Shown: positions 10,959 through 22,199 of the stretch, one piece after another
Layout of the letters: each line of letters opens with the position of its first letter
Position numbering within the stretch: position 1 is the stretch's first letter
Assembly: GCA_030704615.1 (NCBI GenBank)
Contig: CM060734.1
Coordinates: 19,220,001 to 19,284,000 of the forward strand
Length of the DNA stretch: 64,000 nt
Direction of reading: 5' to 3'
Origin: Takakia lepidozioides
Lineage: Eukaryota > Streptophyta > Takakiopsida > Takakiales > Takakiaceae
The notes under the pieces: generated by a model
What the model saw: the letters and a program-made list of their open reading frames with translations, nothing else
Databases searched by the model: none
What the model was told of the DNA's origin: nothing
Translations under genes and position numbers: made by a program

Positions 10959-11405
10959 CACCCCGAGTTGTGCCCAGGCCAGTTCCAAAGGAACAATGGT
11001 GGCCGGGGGTGAGGTGGAGCAGCCCAGAGAGGACGAGGTGGCCAGGCACGAGGTGCAGGCCAAGGGCAAGCTCAACATAGCCAAGGACGCGGAGGTCAGG
11101 GTGGTGACCAAGGCATGGCCAACCGGCTTCAACAGCTGGAGCAGAGGCTCGCTGCCATGGCCACAGCTCAGGTGGTACCGGCTCCAAGGCCGGATGGTCC
11201 ACCTCCTGCTCCTGAGGGAGGAGACATGGGAGGCATGGGAATCATGTGCGGGGCAACACTACCACTAGTGAGGGATGCCACTACCACTACCACTATGGGT
11301 GGGGCACCACTACCACTAGTGTCGGGCAGCACTACCACTACCACTATGAGCGGGGCAGCACTACCACTAGTGCAAGTGGAGTCAGCTGCGGCAATGACTT
11401 GAGGA
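10959..11405 (+). pseudogene. gag: B1 gag C-terminal remnant
   Basis: Begins in frame with PEL.PGQFQ.NNG, the last gag residues visible in B2, then hits a stop. A following frame (11115-11402) reads MANRLQQLEQRLAAMATAQV, a short coiled-coil-like segment, then Pro/Gly-rich sequence and a repetitive Thr-rich tail encoded by CACTACCACTAGTG repeats (about 11250-11370). This looks like the junction between gag and pol, but the frames do not join. Confidence 0.6.
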
Positions 11406-11969
11406 GCGGCACGAGTTCCTGAGCCACGGGGTGCGAAGGTGGAGTTGGATCCATAGCGTGGGGAGGCAAGCCGTCAGGCCAGGCTTCCTCAGTCATTCAC
11501 ATTGGCGGAGACAGTGTCGACGCCGTCCATGGCACCTAGTTCTCGCCCGACTGTTACCGAGGCGGAGGTTACTATGCCATTGGGGAGAGCTACACGGGCA
11601 TCACCACTACCTAGTGTTGTCAAGGCTATGACAGCTAGTGTGCTGCTGGGGGCGGCCACAGCTGTGTGCCAGGCTCTATTGTTCTCGGCTACCATGATTG
11701 CGATGCCGGGGGTAAGACCAGCTGAGGTGTTCAGGCTGGCAGTTACACTCTGTGAGAGTGGGGAGGTTACTTCATCTTCTACGGAGATAGTGGGAGGTGT
11801 AGTGCCGGAGAGATCCCTCGGATGTGAGGGTCAAGACTGCCACGGCGGCGCAAGCTGCAGCTACCAGGTTGATGAAGCTGCCAGCTAGGCTAGCCATTGA
11901 GCGCGCCATGGTGACACCTGGAGTTGTCATGTTAGACAACCAGGATGACATTTTCTGTTTGAGTGGACC

Positions 11970-12319
11970 GGCAAGCAAGAGGTACCGCTGCGAGTCTTGT
12001 TGGACTCTGGAGCTCAGCCATTGATGCTGGGCAGAGCTGCTATTGCAGGCTTGGGCCTACGGAGGCGGATATAGAGCCATGCCCTTTCTAGATACAGACA
12101 TCTCTGGGGGGATCAGAGCAGGCTCGGGGCATGATACGGCATGAGTTGACTATCAGACTACAGCCGGATCATCCTACAGATGGCTCAGTGATGAGAGCCA
12201 AGGCCATTGTGACAGACGCGGTCTCGTACGATGTCCTTGTTGGTAGGGCAGTGTTGTACCCCATGGGCTTCACCCTGGATTTTTGGGAGGAGTCAGCTTC
12301 CTATAGGCCTGGATGGTAG
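11970..12319 (+). pseudogene. B1 aspartic protease (broken)
   Basis: The frame around 11980-12078 contains LLDSGAQPLMLG, the D-S-G retropepsin active site, followed by AAIAGLGLRR and an in-frame TAG. The frame 12131-12319 continues with RHELTIRLQPDHPTDGS and YDVLVGRAVLYPMG, the usual second block (YD.L.GR..L) of gypsy proteases. The stop between the halves shows decay. It precedes the methyltransferase. Confidence 0.7.
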
Positions 12320-12337
12320 TCAGGGGAGGGCCGGCGT

Positions 12338-13590
12338 ATGCAGCTCCCCATGACATTCATAGGAGGAGTTGCGGTTGCCCAGCGAGGCAAGATGCCAACA
12401 CTGGCAGCATTCACAGCTGCAGTGACTTGGCCTGGAGAGTTGTTGGATGGCAACACTCATTCACAGGATGTGTCACCTCCGGGAGAGCACGATGACATGT
12501 ATGGTATGGCGGAGTTGCCTGCCATGGTTGCTCACACTCCATTGTGGGGCTCGAGCAAGGATTTGCAGCGGGTTGCTGATTGTCGTGTGCAACAAGCCTG
12601 GGTAGAGGCTTTTGTACCGTCAGGAGAGGAGGACAGTGCAGGGATTGCACCAGGACCACCTCAGTTGTCACCATTGGACACCACACCGATCGTGTGGCAG
12701 TGTCCGAATGAAGGCATTTGCCTTCTGGACTTGTTTGGCGGGATCAGCACCGGGTTGGCTGCTGTTCTACAGGCAGGGTGTACGAGTACGACGTTACTTG
12801 TATGTGGAGAGGGTTGAGAGCGCACGACGCGTCTCACTCCGTCATGTTGCTCAGTTGGTGCAGCAGTACCCTGAGTTGTTGCCGGTGTCTACAGTTCGTG
12901 GATATAAGCAGGCCTTGCCAGCAGACATCTCTATGCTGGGGGCGCAGGATTTGGAGCGGGTTGGCTCCATTGATTTGGTAGTGGCAGGTTGGCCCTGCCA
13001 AGGGCATTCATCAGCCGGGCATGGCAATGGATTGCGAGACTTGAGCTCGGGTCTGTTTTGGGAGATGGTGCAAGTTTTGCAGCTTCAACAGGCTGTATCT
13101 CCAGTATACATCTTGGAGAATGTGCCACTGATGGGCGATTCTCGGGCCAGGGTGATGGCCAGTGTGCATCAACTCTGGTCATGGCTTGGGTCAGCAGTGT
13201 TGCTGGATGTAGCTGCAGTGGGGTCACGGGCTCATCGTCCACGGCTATGGTGGATTAACTTGATGCCACCCGCACTGCTCAAGCGTGCATTTGATGGGAT
13301 GCAGCGGCCAGCACACCTCACAGTTGATAGCATCTTGGACACGGGGAGGCAGTCTCAGGGTGTGAGACACGATGACCGTCCGCCTTTGGCAGTGGTCAAC
13401 AAGGTGGGTCGACCACAAGCAACACTACCTACACTGGTCAGCTTCCCAGGATCACATGCTTTCCAAGATAGTGGACCTGGCCTCCTGTGGGATGCTCAGT
13501 TGCAGCAGTTAGTGGAGTCTAATGCCGACGAGCGAGAGCGGGCTATGGGTATTTCCACTTGGACCACGGCGTTGCTTTCTTTTTCTGAGC
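12338..13590 (+). pseudogene. C5 cytosine DNA methyltransferase domain carried by retrotransposon B1
   Basis: The catalytic motifs of a C5 DNA methyltransferase occur in order: motif I LDLFGGISTG (about 12720-12750), motif II-like YVERVESARRV, motif IV GWPCQGHS with the catalytic Cys codon at 12996-12998, an SSGLFWEMV block, motif VI ENV at 13116-13124, motif VIII RAHRPRLWW, and a motif IX/X-like end (RPQATLPTLVSFPG ... ERERAMG). Such enzymes transfer a methyl group from S-adenosylmethionine to cytosine C5. The GLFWE block after PCQ recalls DNMT3/DRM-type enzymes more than DNMT1, an impression only. Motif I lies in another frame from the rest: one frameshift near 12776. About 115 codons of unassigned sequence (12338-12690) precede motif I. 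The domain sits between protease and RT, in the element's sense strand. This copy is inactive. Confidence 0.88.
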
Positions 13591-15840
13591 CGCTTGAGAG
13601 CGCACAGATTGAAATTACATCCAGGGAAGTGCAAGTTCTTCCACAACCAGATTGAGTATCTGGGCCACATAATATATCCTGGAGGATTGGGGGTGCAACA
13701 GACTAAGGTAGAGGCCATCGCACAGATTCCACGTCCCATGGATGTGAGCCGAGTTCGAGCTTTCATGGGGTTGGCAAACTACTATAGATGGTTTGTCAAG
13801 GGATTTAGTGCTATTGCAAAGGCTCTAACAAAGTTGACCAAGGTAGACCAGGAGTGGCAGTGGGAAGATGAGCAAGAGCGAGCTTTTCAGGAGCTCAAGA
13901 CGAGGTTGACCTCGGCGCCGATCTTGAGACGACCTATCGGGGGCGTCCCTTTCAGGTGCATACAGATTGGAGCATGCTGGGGCTTGGAGCGGTGCTCACA
14001 CAGGTGGATGATGAGGGAAGAGAGTTTGTAGTGGCTTATGCTAGCCGCTCAAACAACGCTGCAAAGTCTAAGTATAGCTCATATGAGGGGGAGTGCTTAG
14101 CTGTAGTGTGGGCCATGACACACTTCAGGTGCTATCTATACGACAATCTCTTCACCCTTGTCAAGGATCACCAGCCACTCAAGTGGTTGATGGAGTCAGA
14201 CAAGCTTACGGGGAAGCTAGCACGGTGGGCACTTATACTCCAAGAGTATGACTTCCAGGTTGTGCATCGACCGGGTTTGGTCAATAGGGATGCAGATGGA
14301 TTGAGTCGCAATCCATGCACGAGCCAGCAGGATGACACCGGAGCTCGGTGGCATGGTGAGACGGACGAGGAGATGGTGCCGGGATGGCATGCATTTGCCT
14401 TTTTGTGTATCTTGGCATCAGGAGGTCAGATTGGACCTACAACAGGGATGACTGTAGATGGAGTGTCTGAGGACCCTGAGGCTAGTGATGAGCTAGGTGG
14501 TGCCAGAAATATACATGAGAATTCGGTTGTGTTGGACTACCTCCGCACTGGAGACACAGCAGCTAGTGTGACTGCCAATGAGAGGGATCGGATCCTGCAA
14601 CGAGCCAAGAGGTTCAAGTGGGAGGGGATACACCTGCTTCGAGTGTGGGAGGATGGTCGGGTGAGGATCGTGCCTCACCCAACACAACGTGCACGGTTAG
14701 TGCGGCATGCCCATGAGGAGTTGGAACATTTTGGAGTGCGACGCACTCATAGTTTACTGCAGAGGCAGTATTGGTGGCGTGGTATGCACACAGAGGTGCA
14801 ATAGTTTGTGGCTAGGTGCATGGTGTGTGACAAGGTGCGTGCTTCATTCAACGCCTCTACATCACAATTGCATCCATTACCCATCATGGGATTGGGCTAC
14901 AGGTGGAGTCTTGACTTCGCAGGGCCATTGCCACTAACGATGCGTCACCACAGATATGTGTTGGTGATGGTGGAGCACTTCTCCAAGTGGATTGAGTTGG
15001 TTCCATTGCCTGACAAGGCTAGTGAGGGGGCTGCGTATGCATTCCTGGATCGTGTGCTTAGCCGATTTGGTGCTCCAGCTGAGGTACTCACGGACCAATG
15101 AAGAGAGTTCTTGGGGGAGTTTCAGGCTTTGTGTGATAAAGCCTTAATAGACCACCGTACAACTTCTCGAGATCATCCCGAGGCTGATGGCTTAGGAGAG
15201 AGAGTGGTTCAGATAGTGAAGAGGGGTTTGCGCAAGTATGGCTTGCGAAAATGACACCTAGGAGATTGAGATCTTCAGGTACCTTGGCTAGCCATGGGCT
15301 ATAGGTTTAGCAAGCAAGCATCAATTGCCTCCTTCTCACCATATTTCCTTCTCTTTGGCCGAGAGCCAGATTTGTCTGCGTCTATTCGCAGGGAGGCTGC
15401 AGTAGTCCTCAACCTTGATGATCCGGATGTGTGGACACAAGCATGTGCCCAGGGGGTAGAGTTGTTCCAGAGAGTCATGTCTATGGCTTTTGAGAATCTT
15501 GCTATTGCCCAACACCAAGACACATTGAGGTATGCCACTATACATGGAGGGGGATATCGGCCAGGTGTTCGGCGTTTCCACCCTGGGGACTATATGTATC
15601 TGCAGCAGACAACGCCTACGACCTTGGATGTCACAGCAAGACGTGTGATTCTAAAGATCAGGGAGGTGTTGCCTTCAGGAGTGTTGATTCTGGAGGGTCG
15701 AGATAGCATGGTATGGAAGGACCATGTGCGTAATTGTGCGCTATGTTACCTTCCACATGTGGATGGGAGGATAGATCCCAACCTTGCAGTGGTACATGCA
15801 GGATTGCGTTGCATGCTATGTGGGCATGCTGGGTATTGAC
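13585..15840 (+). pseudogene. pol: B1 pol: RT thumb, RNase H, integrase (broken)
   Basis: RT starts abruptly with LSRLRAHRLKLHPGKCKFF: fingers and palm with the YxDD active site are absent, so the methyltransferase end abuts the RT connection region through an internal deletion. The thumb continues to about 13945, then the frame shifts into RNase H (HTDWSMLGLGAVL, YEGECLAVVWAM, KDHQPLKWL, NRDADGLSR). Integrase follows with an HHCC finger (HAHEELEHFGVRRTH ... CMVCDKV), then LDFAGPL and LTDQ for the two aspartates and DHPEADG for the glutamate. In-frame stops occur after EVQ (near 14803), after TDQ (near 15100) and near 15253. The last frame (15294-15839) is the integrase C-terminal domain, ending with a LRCMLCGH segment. 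Confidence 0.87.
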
Positions 15841-16183
15841 TCCTATGAGCTTGGCCTCCCATGTCTTGTGAGCTGCCACTAGTCATATCCACTGCCACTA
15901 TCCCAAGCAGTGTGGACATAACCAATCTCCATCAAGAACCCTCTCAAGAGGTGGTGTCAAGCATCCCATGTGCCAACCTCTTAAGCATCGATCACACACC
16001 AGTATAATTCACAGGTTGCAAGACGGCGACTAACGATGGGGCAACTCTTGTACCCGGCCTCTTGATCTATTGAGTTTGAGTGTAGTAGGGACAGTGGTGG
16101 AGGACTTAGTGAGGCTATAGCCACTATCACATCTTGTGGCTACCTGGACTTAGAGGGACCTAAGCGCCAGCTAGGGGGGCGAT
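15841..16183 (+). other. B1 3' untranslated segment and polypurine tract
   Basis: No ORF. It contains AGGGGGG at 16173-16179, directly before the TGTGATGG LTR start, the position expected for the plus-strand primer of an LTR element. Nothing else was recognised. Confidence 0.55.
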
Positions 16184-16722
16184 TGTGATGGACTAGTGGC
16201 AGCCTAGCGATGGACTAGTAGTAGCTAGTGTCAGCCTAGTGGTGGACTAGTGGCTGCACTAGTGGTGGACTAGTGGTTGTACTAGTGGCAGGACTAGCGG
16301 TGCACTAGTGGTAAACTAGTGATAGACTAATGTTTGGTGTGCACATGTGTTGTGTGGTTTTGGACAGCGATGTAGTTGTGTAGCGATATGTATGCGCACA
16401 ACAGCTGTCAAGTTATTTTACCACTAGTGTGAAGTTAGCTAGAAAATAGCTAGCTTTCATATATTGACATTTGGGATTGATCCAAGTGTCAATCCAGGGG
16501 CCAATACATGTTTGGGCACCTGGCGTGGTTATCTTCACGGCAGATCGCGGTGGGCTCATCTTTCTCGAGTTGAGCCTCACCACGTCTAGCTATGGCGCCG
16601 TAGTGTGGATTCCCCATGGCGTGGGGTGCAGTTGGCTCGACTTTATATTTGAGTGATGTTTTCATGTGCAAGTGTGTGGGTTTGAGAGAGCTTGTATGCT
16701 TGTATCATTCCTTTCCTTATCA
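16184..16722 (+). repeat. B1 3' LTR
   Basis: 539 bases, TG...CA. The first 220 bases are a run of imperfect ACTAGTGG repeats. The remaining 317 bases (from TGTCAAG at 16406) match the 5' LTR of B2 (59183-59511), including the CCCCATGGCGTGGGG segment and a TATA-like TTTATATTTGAG near the end. B2 lacks the ACTAGTGG block. Confidence 0.75.
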
Positions 16723-16723
16723 T

Positions 16724-16905
16724 TGTGATGGACTAGTGGCTGCACTAGTGGTGGCTAGTGGCAGCCTAGTGTTGGACTAGTGGTTGCACTAGTGGCAGGA
16801 CTAGCGGTGCACTAGTGGTAAACTAGTGATAGACTAGTGTTTGGTGTGCACATGTGTTGTGTGGTTTTGGACAACAATGTAGTTGTGTAGCGATATGTAT
16901 GTGCA
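16724..16905 (+). repeat. Second, truncated copy of the B1 LTR start
   Basis: One base after the LTR end, the TGTGATGGACTAGTGG sequence starts again and follows the first 220 bases of the LTR with several internal differences, then loses similarity near 16905. This is a head-to-tail partial LTR. Confidence 0.75.
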
Positions 16906-16917
16906 CGACAAACCGGT

Positions 16918-17017
16918 CCGAGACTGGAGGACAATGATAGACATAGAAAGACAGTCCTGTCGAAGGGCCGAGACTCGAGGACGATGATAGACATAGATAA
17001 ACAGTCCTGTCGAAGGG
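16918..17017. repeat. 50-bp tandem duplication
   Basis: Two copies of a 50-base unit beginning CCGAGACT (16918 and 16968) with a few differences, each containing AGTCCTGTCGAAGGG. The rest of 17018-17457 holds no recognisable gene. Confidence 0.8.
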
Positions 17018-17457
17018 CTGATGCATTGGAGCCGAACTGTTCGAATGAATTGGCTTCTATAGAGACTATGTTCAGTATTGGTTTGCGTCGAAGACTATGG
17101 TTTTGGGTCCTATGGGATGGTGATGGTTGATAAGTGCCCATAGCCAGGGATCTCAATGGCTATACAAATTTGGTTTGGTGATGCTCAAATAAATTACTCT
17201 AGACATTTTGGGATGTATCTCGACGGGATGTCTTTCTATCTTACTATGTTCTAATCATAGATCGGGAGATCTCCCTTGCCTCAGTGGAGATGTCGAACTT
17301 GGGACAACAGTCATAATTCTCCTGTACTTCTGGAGTGACAATGTTTGGCAATTTTTTGTAGGCTAATATTAAAAAAATGAAACAACTGTGATTGACAGGA
17401 GGTCTCCCGTGCTGCCCGTGAAACTATAGAAAACTAGGATTTCAACTCATATTGCCA

Positions 17458-19125
17458 TGACCAACATATTCTCACCATCGAGCAAGAGGAACACTTTGCT
17501 CAAGTATTGGCCGAGATCCAGGTGGGTGATATAACTCAGGTTCAATTAGCTAAGTTACATGCTTTGATTCAAAGAAACTTGTCTGTGTTCAGTAAAGGAT
17601 CTCATGATCTTGGTCGGACCAGTATCTTGAATCATGAGATTGTCACTGATGGGAATCCAGTCAAACAATATGCCTACCGCGAGTCCGTTCGTGAGAGAGC
17701 AATGGTTCAGGAAGAAATTAAGAAAATGTTGAATGTTGGTGTCATTCGCCCTTCTGTGTCACCTTGGGCTAGTCCTATTGTGTTGGTCGCCAAAAAGGAT
17801 GGTTCCACCAGGTTTTGTGTTGACTTCAGACGGCTCAATTCCATGACTAAAAAGGATGTTAATCCTTTGCCTAGAATTAACGAGACCTTGGATCAGCTTA
17901 GTGAGCCACCATTTTCTCTTCCCTTGACCTAGCTTCTGGCTTTTGGCAAGTCCCTTTGACAGAAGCATCTAAAGAGAAAACGGCCTTTACATGCAGATAT
18001 GGCATGTATCAATACGAAACCATGCCATTTAATCTCTGTAACGCCACAACAACATTCCAAAGGCTTATGGATGTGGTGCTTGGCAATCTGAGATGGGAAT
18101 GTGCGTTAGTCTACATTGATGACATAAATGTTTATTCTGCTAATTTCGATTCTCACCTCATTGACCTGCAGCGCGTTTTGTGTCGTCTGAGAGCTGCAGG
18201 CCTCAAGGTTAAGGCCAAAAAGTGCGATTTCTGCATGGCAGAACTTAAATTTCTTGGTCACATCCTCAATGGGGAAGGCATCAAACTTGATGTTAGCAAA
18301 ATCCAGGCAGTATGGGACTTCCCTCTTCCTCGTGACAAACATTGTGTCCGGGCCTTTCTTGGTCTTGCCTCCTATTATAGACGCTTTATCTTACATTTTG
18401 CTAACATGGCCGGTCCCTTGTTCAGACTTCTATGCAAGGATGTTCGCTTTCATTGGGGCATACCTGAGACCAAGGCCTTTGAACAGCTGAAGATAGCCCT
18501 CACAACTGCTCCAGTGCTGGTTTTTCCAGACTTCTCCCTTCCCTTTCTTTTACAAACAGATGCGAGTGACATGGCTATTTCTGCAATTCTTAGCCAAGTT
18601 CGGGATGGTAGATAACATGTCGTGGCTTACACATCTAGGCGACTTGATAAACATGAAAAAAATTATAGTATCACTGACAAGGAGGGGTTAGCTGTCATTT
18701 TTGGGGTGAAACACTTCAGGCAGTACCTGCATGGTTGTTATTTCACAGTGGAGACCGATCATCTCCCTCTCAAGGCCCTTAAAACTCCTCGTGAATTATC
18801 TGGCAAGCTTGCTAGATGGTCGTTGCTTCTACAAGGTTTTGAATATGATATAGTTTACAAGAAGGGGAAAGAAAACGGCAATGCTGATGCACTTACCAGG
18901 GGCGAGACCAAGACCCTTGTTCCTTACACGACTCTGGATGATTTGGCTCGCATGCAGCATCCTGATCGTTCGTTGCCTGATTTACACCTACATGCATCTT
19001 TTTTCCACCACCCGCACGACCATCTTTCATGCACTGTGGATATAGGCTCACAACGACAGATAATACCTGTACTTGTGTATGAAACATGGAGTCCACTTCC
19101 GGATGATACCTCTGTTCCGATGTAG
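17458..19125 (+). pseudogene. pol: Relic of a third Ty3/gypsy family: RT and RNase H
   Basis: Three frames in series. The first (to 17932) has RT fingers: VIRPSVSPWASPIVLVAKKD and FCVDFRRLNSMTKKD. It breaks where the DLASGFWQV block should be, and the frame resumes at 17956 with KTAFTCRYGMYQYETMPF, FQRLMDVVLGNL and the active site VYIDDINVYS, then the thumb (GLKVKAKKCDFC, LGLASYYRRFI). A TAA near 18614 interrupts QVRDGR-VAYTSRRL at the start of RNase H (NYSITDKEGLAVIFGV, ETDHLPLKAL, NADALTRG). No integrase, gag or LTR was recognised, so this is a fragment. Residues differ clearly from families A and B. Confidence 0.88.
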
Positions 19126-19317
19126 GCTACAATTGACAGAGTACACCTCCGTTACTATGTATGAAAAAGGGTTCCCATTGTTGGGCGATACCTCTATACC
19201 GATGTAGGCTGTGACGGGCATACTATACATCTATTGGTGTATGCAACAGGGATTATATTTTTAGGTGATGGGCTTCATCATGCTCAGTTTGCTCGTTCGC
19301 AGCGTACTAGACTACTA
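19126..19317. other. Spacer with no recognised feature
   Basis: Short spacer between the gypsy relic and D1. It contains two similar GATACCTCT-type segments (about 19100 and 19185) that look like a local duplication of roughly 80 bases. Confidence 0.4.
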
Positions 19318-21560
19318 CTAGATATTTTCATTCTTTTTGTCTGCGTCGTTCGCAGCGTACATATTTTCTTTCACTTTCTGTGCCTCCATCTTTCCAATAC
19401 GTTTGCAGCTTGACTTGGAGGTATTCTTATGAGGACGCATCGTCCACAAAACGTTGTTCGTGTGAATCCAGGTTGGTGGATCAGAAGGGTTGAACTCCCA
19501 AACTTTACTCCAACAATTTCTATATCTCTCCACATCGTCGGTTGTACTACCTTTAGGTCTCCACCACTCCACATGGACCTTGCGATACTGAGGACTCGAC
19601 TTGTCCCGAATGACCTCTGAAATTGCCACACCCATCTAGACTGGATATGTCTCAGTGTCTGCTGGCCGAACAAGAACGAAATTTCCAACCTCAACGTCCT
19701 GAAGGGGTTCATTGGCTCCTTAGGCTTTTGGCTCCTTGGTCCACAATATGGATCCATCTGATTCACATCCTCTTCCTCTTCCGCCTCTTCATCATTTTCA
19801 ACCCTAATCCCATCTCTTTCATGAGTTTCCTTCCAACAGGTCGAAGGCCAGAACCCTTCCTGAAGCTTGTCATTGGGAGGTGCAAAGATTTGTCAAGTTC
19901 TACTAGAATATCCTTCCAGTATTCATCAAAGTTCTTCATGATGGCTCCATAGTTGCTGTCCAGCTCCATTCCACGTTTCCAAAATTCACGATACTTAGAT
20001 ATACCATTTAGAATATGGACATTTTTCTCAGACTCCCCTTCACTCTTACCTTCCCAAATAGGCTTAAGCAGAACAGGGTCTGGGTCCCCCTTTGGGAGAA
20101 GGGGAGACCTCCCGTCCTCCGCCACCTTCCACATTTTCACAGCCAGTCAGCGTCGGTACCCGATTTCTTGTATTTCATCACTGGCCATCTCTCACCATCT
20201 ACATAAAATAAAAAAATATGCATATCTGTCTGTCCGATCAGCCGGTCGTTCCCGTCAATTATATACCCGTCCACATACTTCTTGAAATCTAGAACCTCTT
20301 GTATCAACTAAGGAATGAATGAGAGCTTTTGAGACTCCATAAACAGGTGCATGAGATCCGCCATGATATAGATATTATTCTGTTCCAGCTTCTTCGAGAG
20401 ATAACTAAAGTATGCATCAATGTCCTCGTGGGTATGACCTACCATCAAGAATCCAAGCTGGATCTCTTCAAAAACCCCTCTCGATGTCAGAAGCGACAGA
20501 AATACCAACATCCATCGATTCTTGTTGTCCTTTACGCAGTTGTCCATTTGTAGATAGAGTTGACGTGGTGATGGGTTTGGTCTATCTTGTCCTTCAACAG
20601 TAAAGGGCTTGAGAGCTCTTTCACACCTCAATTTTCCCCTCATCAGGGTTTCAAAAAAGGAGTTTTGCATTGGTGAATCGAAAAAAATTCTTGTTTCATG
20701 GCAAGGTGCTTTCTCAAGTTGTCGAAGACAACGAGCCAACGAGCCGATCGTAAAGTTGGGATCATTCGACAAGAATTCGTTGGAGAACTGAGCATAGGCA
20801 CCATCACCATGTCCGTGGGTCACCATGCCTGTCAGTGATATCGGCAGCTGCCCTAGATCAGATATCATCTTGTTTGTTACCTGTAACCTTGGCAACGCAG
20901 TCTTTGAATGGTCCATCTTATCGTGAATAATACAGAGAAATTCCGACCCCATCATCGTTGACTCATTCCTCCAACTGTGATAGAGCCTTCGACACGACTC
21001 TTGATGCTTCAGGTGTCTCTCCAGTTTTTTCTTATGTTTTTTCTGCTCCTCAGTTCGGTTGACTGATTTGTGGATTAAGTCTTTAAAGATCTTGCAATCC
21101 GTGCACTTCGCAAACTTACCACCTGCCTTCCAAATCTCCACGTTCGCAAAGATCTTTGTTTTAATCCGGCTAATGGCCGACTTCGACGACGATTTAAGAC
21201 CTAGAAGTCTGTTCGCCTAAAACCACAGCAAACTGGACATAAATAAAAAGAAAACGTGTCCATTACAAGAAATGATGCCATGAATGAGGACGGGAGGTCT
21301 CCTGTCCTCTTTGGTATGACTCTTACCTAGAAGTCTGTTCGCCTGAAACAACAGCAAACTGGACATAAATAAAAAGAAAAAGTGTCCATTAAAAGACATG
21401 ATGCTATGAGACTTTTGTCACAATACATCTAGCACAATGAAATATCAAACAGAAATGTAACATCAGAAATTAATGTATCTCATTCGATTGTTTATTCACT
21501 TCATTCCAATTCATATCAACGGGTAGGACCTTCAGAACATCTTGTTGTCCTCCTCCAATA
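19318..21560 (-). pseudogene. DUF7869-like transposase-type gene, copy D1 (decayed)
   Basis: The longest frame (21141-20308, 277 codons) follows a likely splice acceptor near 21220 and contains FAKCTDCKIFKDL, HQESCRRLYHSWRNES, FLCIIHDKMDH, a GMVTHGHGDGAY motif, LYLQMDNCVKDNKNRW and GHTHEDIDAYFSYLS. Spaced D, N, H and D residues of this kind are typical of DUF7869-type proteins, which I take to be RNase H-fold, transposon-derived nucleases (inference). A downstream frame to about 20150 reads VLDFKKYVDGYIIDGNDR, then one base is lost before KMWKVAEDGRSPLLPKGD. The C-terminal end (19690-19318) has KVHVEWWRPKGS and KVWEFNPSDPPTW. An upstream segment near 21560-21500 reads QDVLKVLPVDMNWNEV. Copy D2 at 54.2-56.6 kb is homologous. 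Terminal inverted repeats were not found. Confidence 0.65.
21202..21453. repeat. 126-bp tandem duplication at the D1 intron/exon boundary
   Basis: CTAGAAGTCTGTTCGCCT recurs at offset 126 (21201 and 21327), followed in both copies by CAGCAAACTGGACATAAATA. The duplication repeats the D1 splice-acceptor region on the minus strand. Confidence 0.8.
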
Positions 21561-22199
21561 CCCTTCGTGTTGTCTGCTGACCAGAGTCTTGTGAACTCGT
21601 CTGAGCAGACTTGTGTGTAGTCTCTTGGGCAGAGTATTGTGGAGTCTGTTGGAAGGGATTCTCAGCCGCAGGAGCAGACTCATGGGCAGTCTTGCGGGTA
21701 CTCTGTTGGGCGTGGGAGGAGTCATCTGCAGTCTCCGGGGCAATGTCGTTGGCAGACTCCGGAATAATGCCATCTGCACCCAATATCCACTGCACTGGAC
21801 AGTGGACCTTGCCATTTGAAGTCATTATTTCAGATGATGTTGTCGGTACGCTCGGCAGACCGACGGGGCAGAACATCGGCAGACTCAGACTCACTGGAGG
21901 AACTGATAGGTATAGTCTGCCGGGACTTTCTAGTCTGGCGCGCATCGGGCGGGACTCCCATGTAGGCCCGCAATGCTTGCATCCCGAGCAGAGCTTGCCT
22001 GACGCGCTTCGGACGGACCCCCCCTACAAGACTGACATGTTTTGCATCGTGAGCAGACCTTGCCGCTTTCGCTCCCGCTTTTTTTTTTGCCCCATCATTG
22101 AGTTTTCAGTTGCGGGGATGCACAGGCACTTCCTCCAGACTGCACAGTTGCATCCTTCCGCACTTCTCCCTTTTTGTTGGGCCCTCTGCCTTTCTCTGT

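Larger units (their letters stand above)
10959..16722 (+). mobile_element. Ty3/gypsy family B copy 1 (B1) with DNA methyltransferase, 5' half displaced
   Basis: Starts at the A2 junction with the sequence that ends the window in copy B2 (CCGAGTTGTGCCCAGGCC against CTGAGTTGCGCCCAGGCC), so B1 resumes in gag just after the second zinc knuckle. Downstream order is gag tail, protease, C5 methyltransferase, RT thumb, RNase H, integrase, a purine run AGGGGGG (16173-16179) that fits a polypurine tract, then an LTR beginning TGTGATGG at 16184 and ending TATCA at 16722. The reading frame is broken in many places, so the copy is inactive. Its 5' part is predicted to lie left of the window on the far side of A2. 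Confidence 0.88.

Noticed and set aside
15800-15960. A PHD-type finger after the B1 integrase
   Set aside because: LRCMLCGH could start a C4HC3 finger, but the following cysteines and histidine are not found before the stop at 15839, and the next frames give no match.
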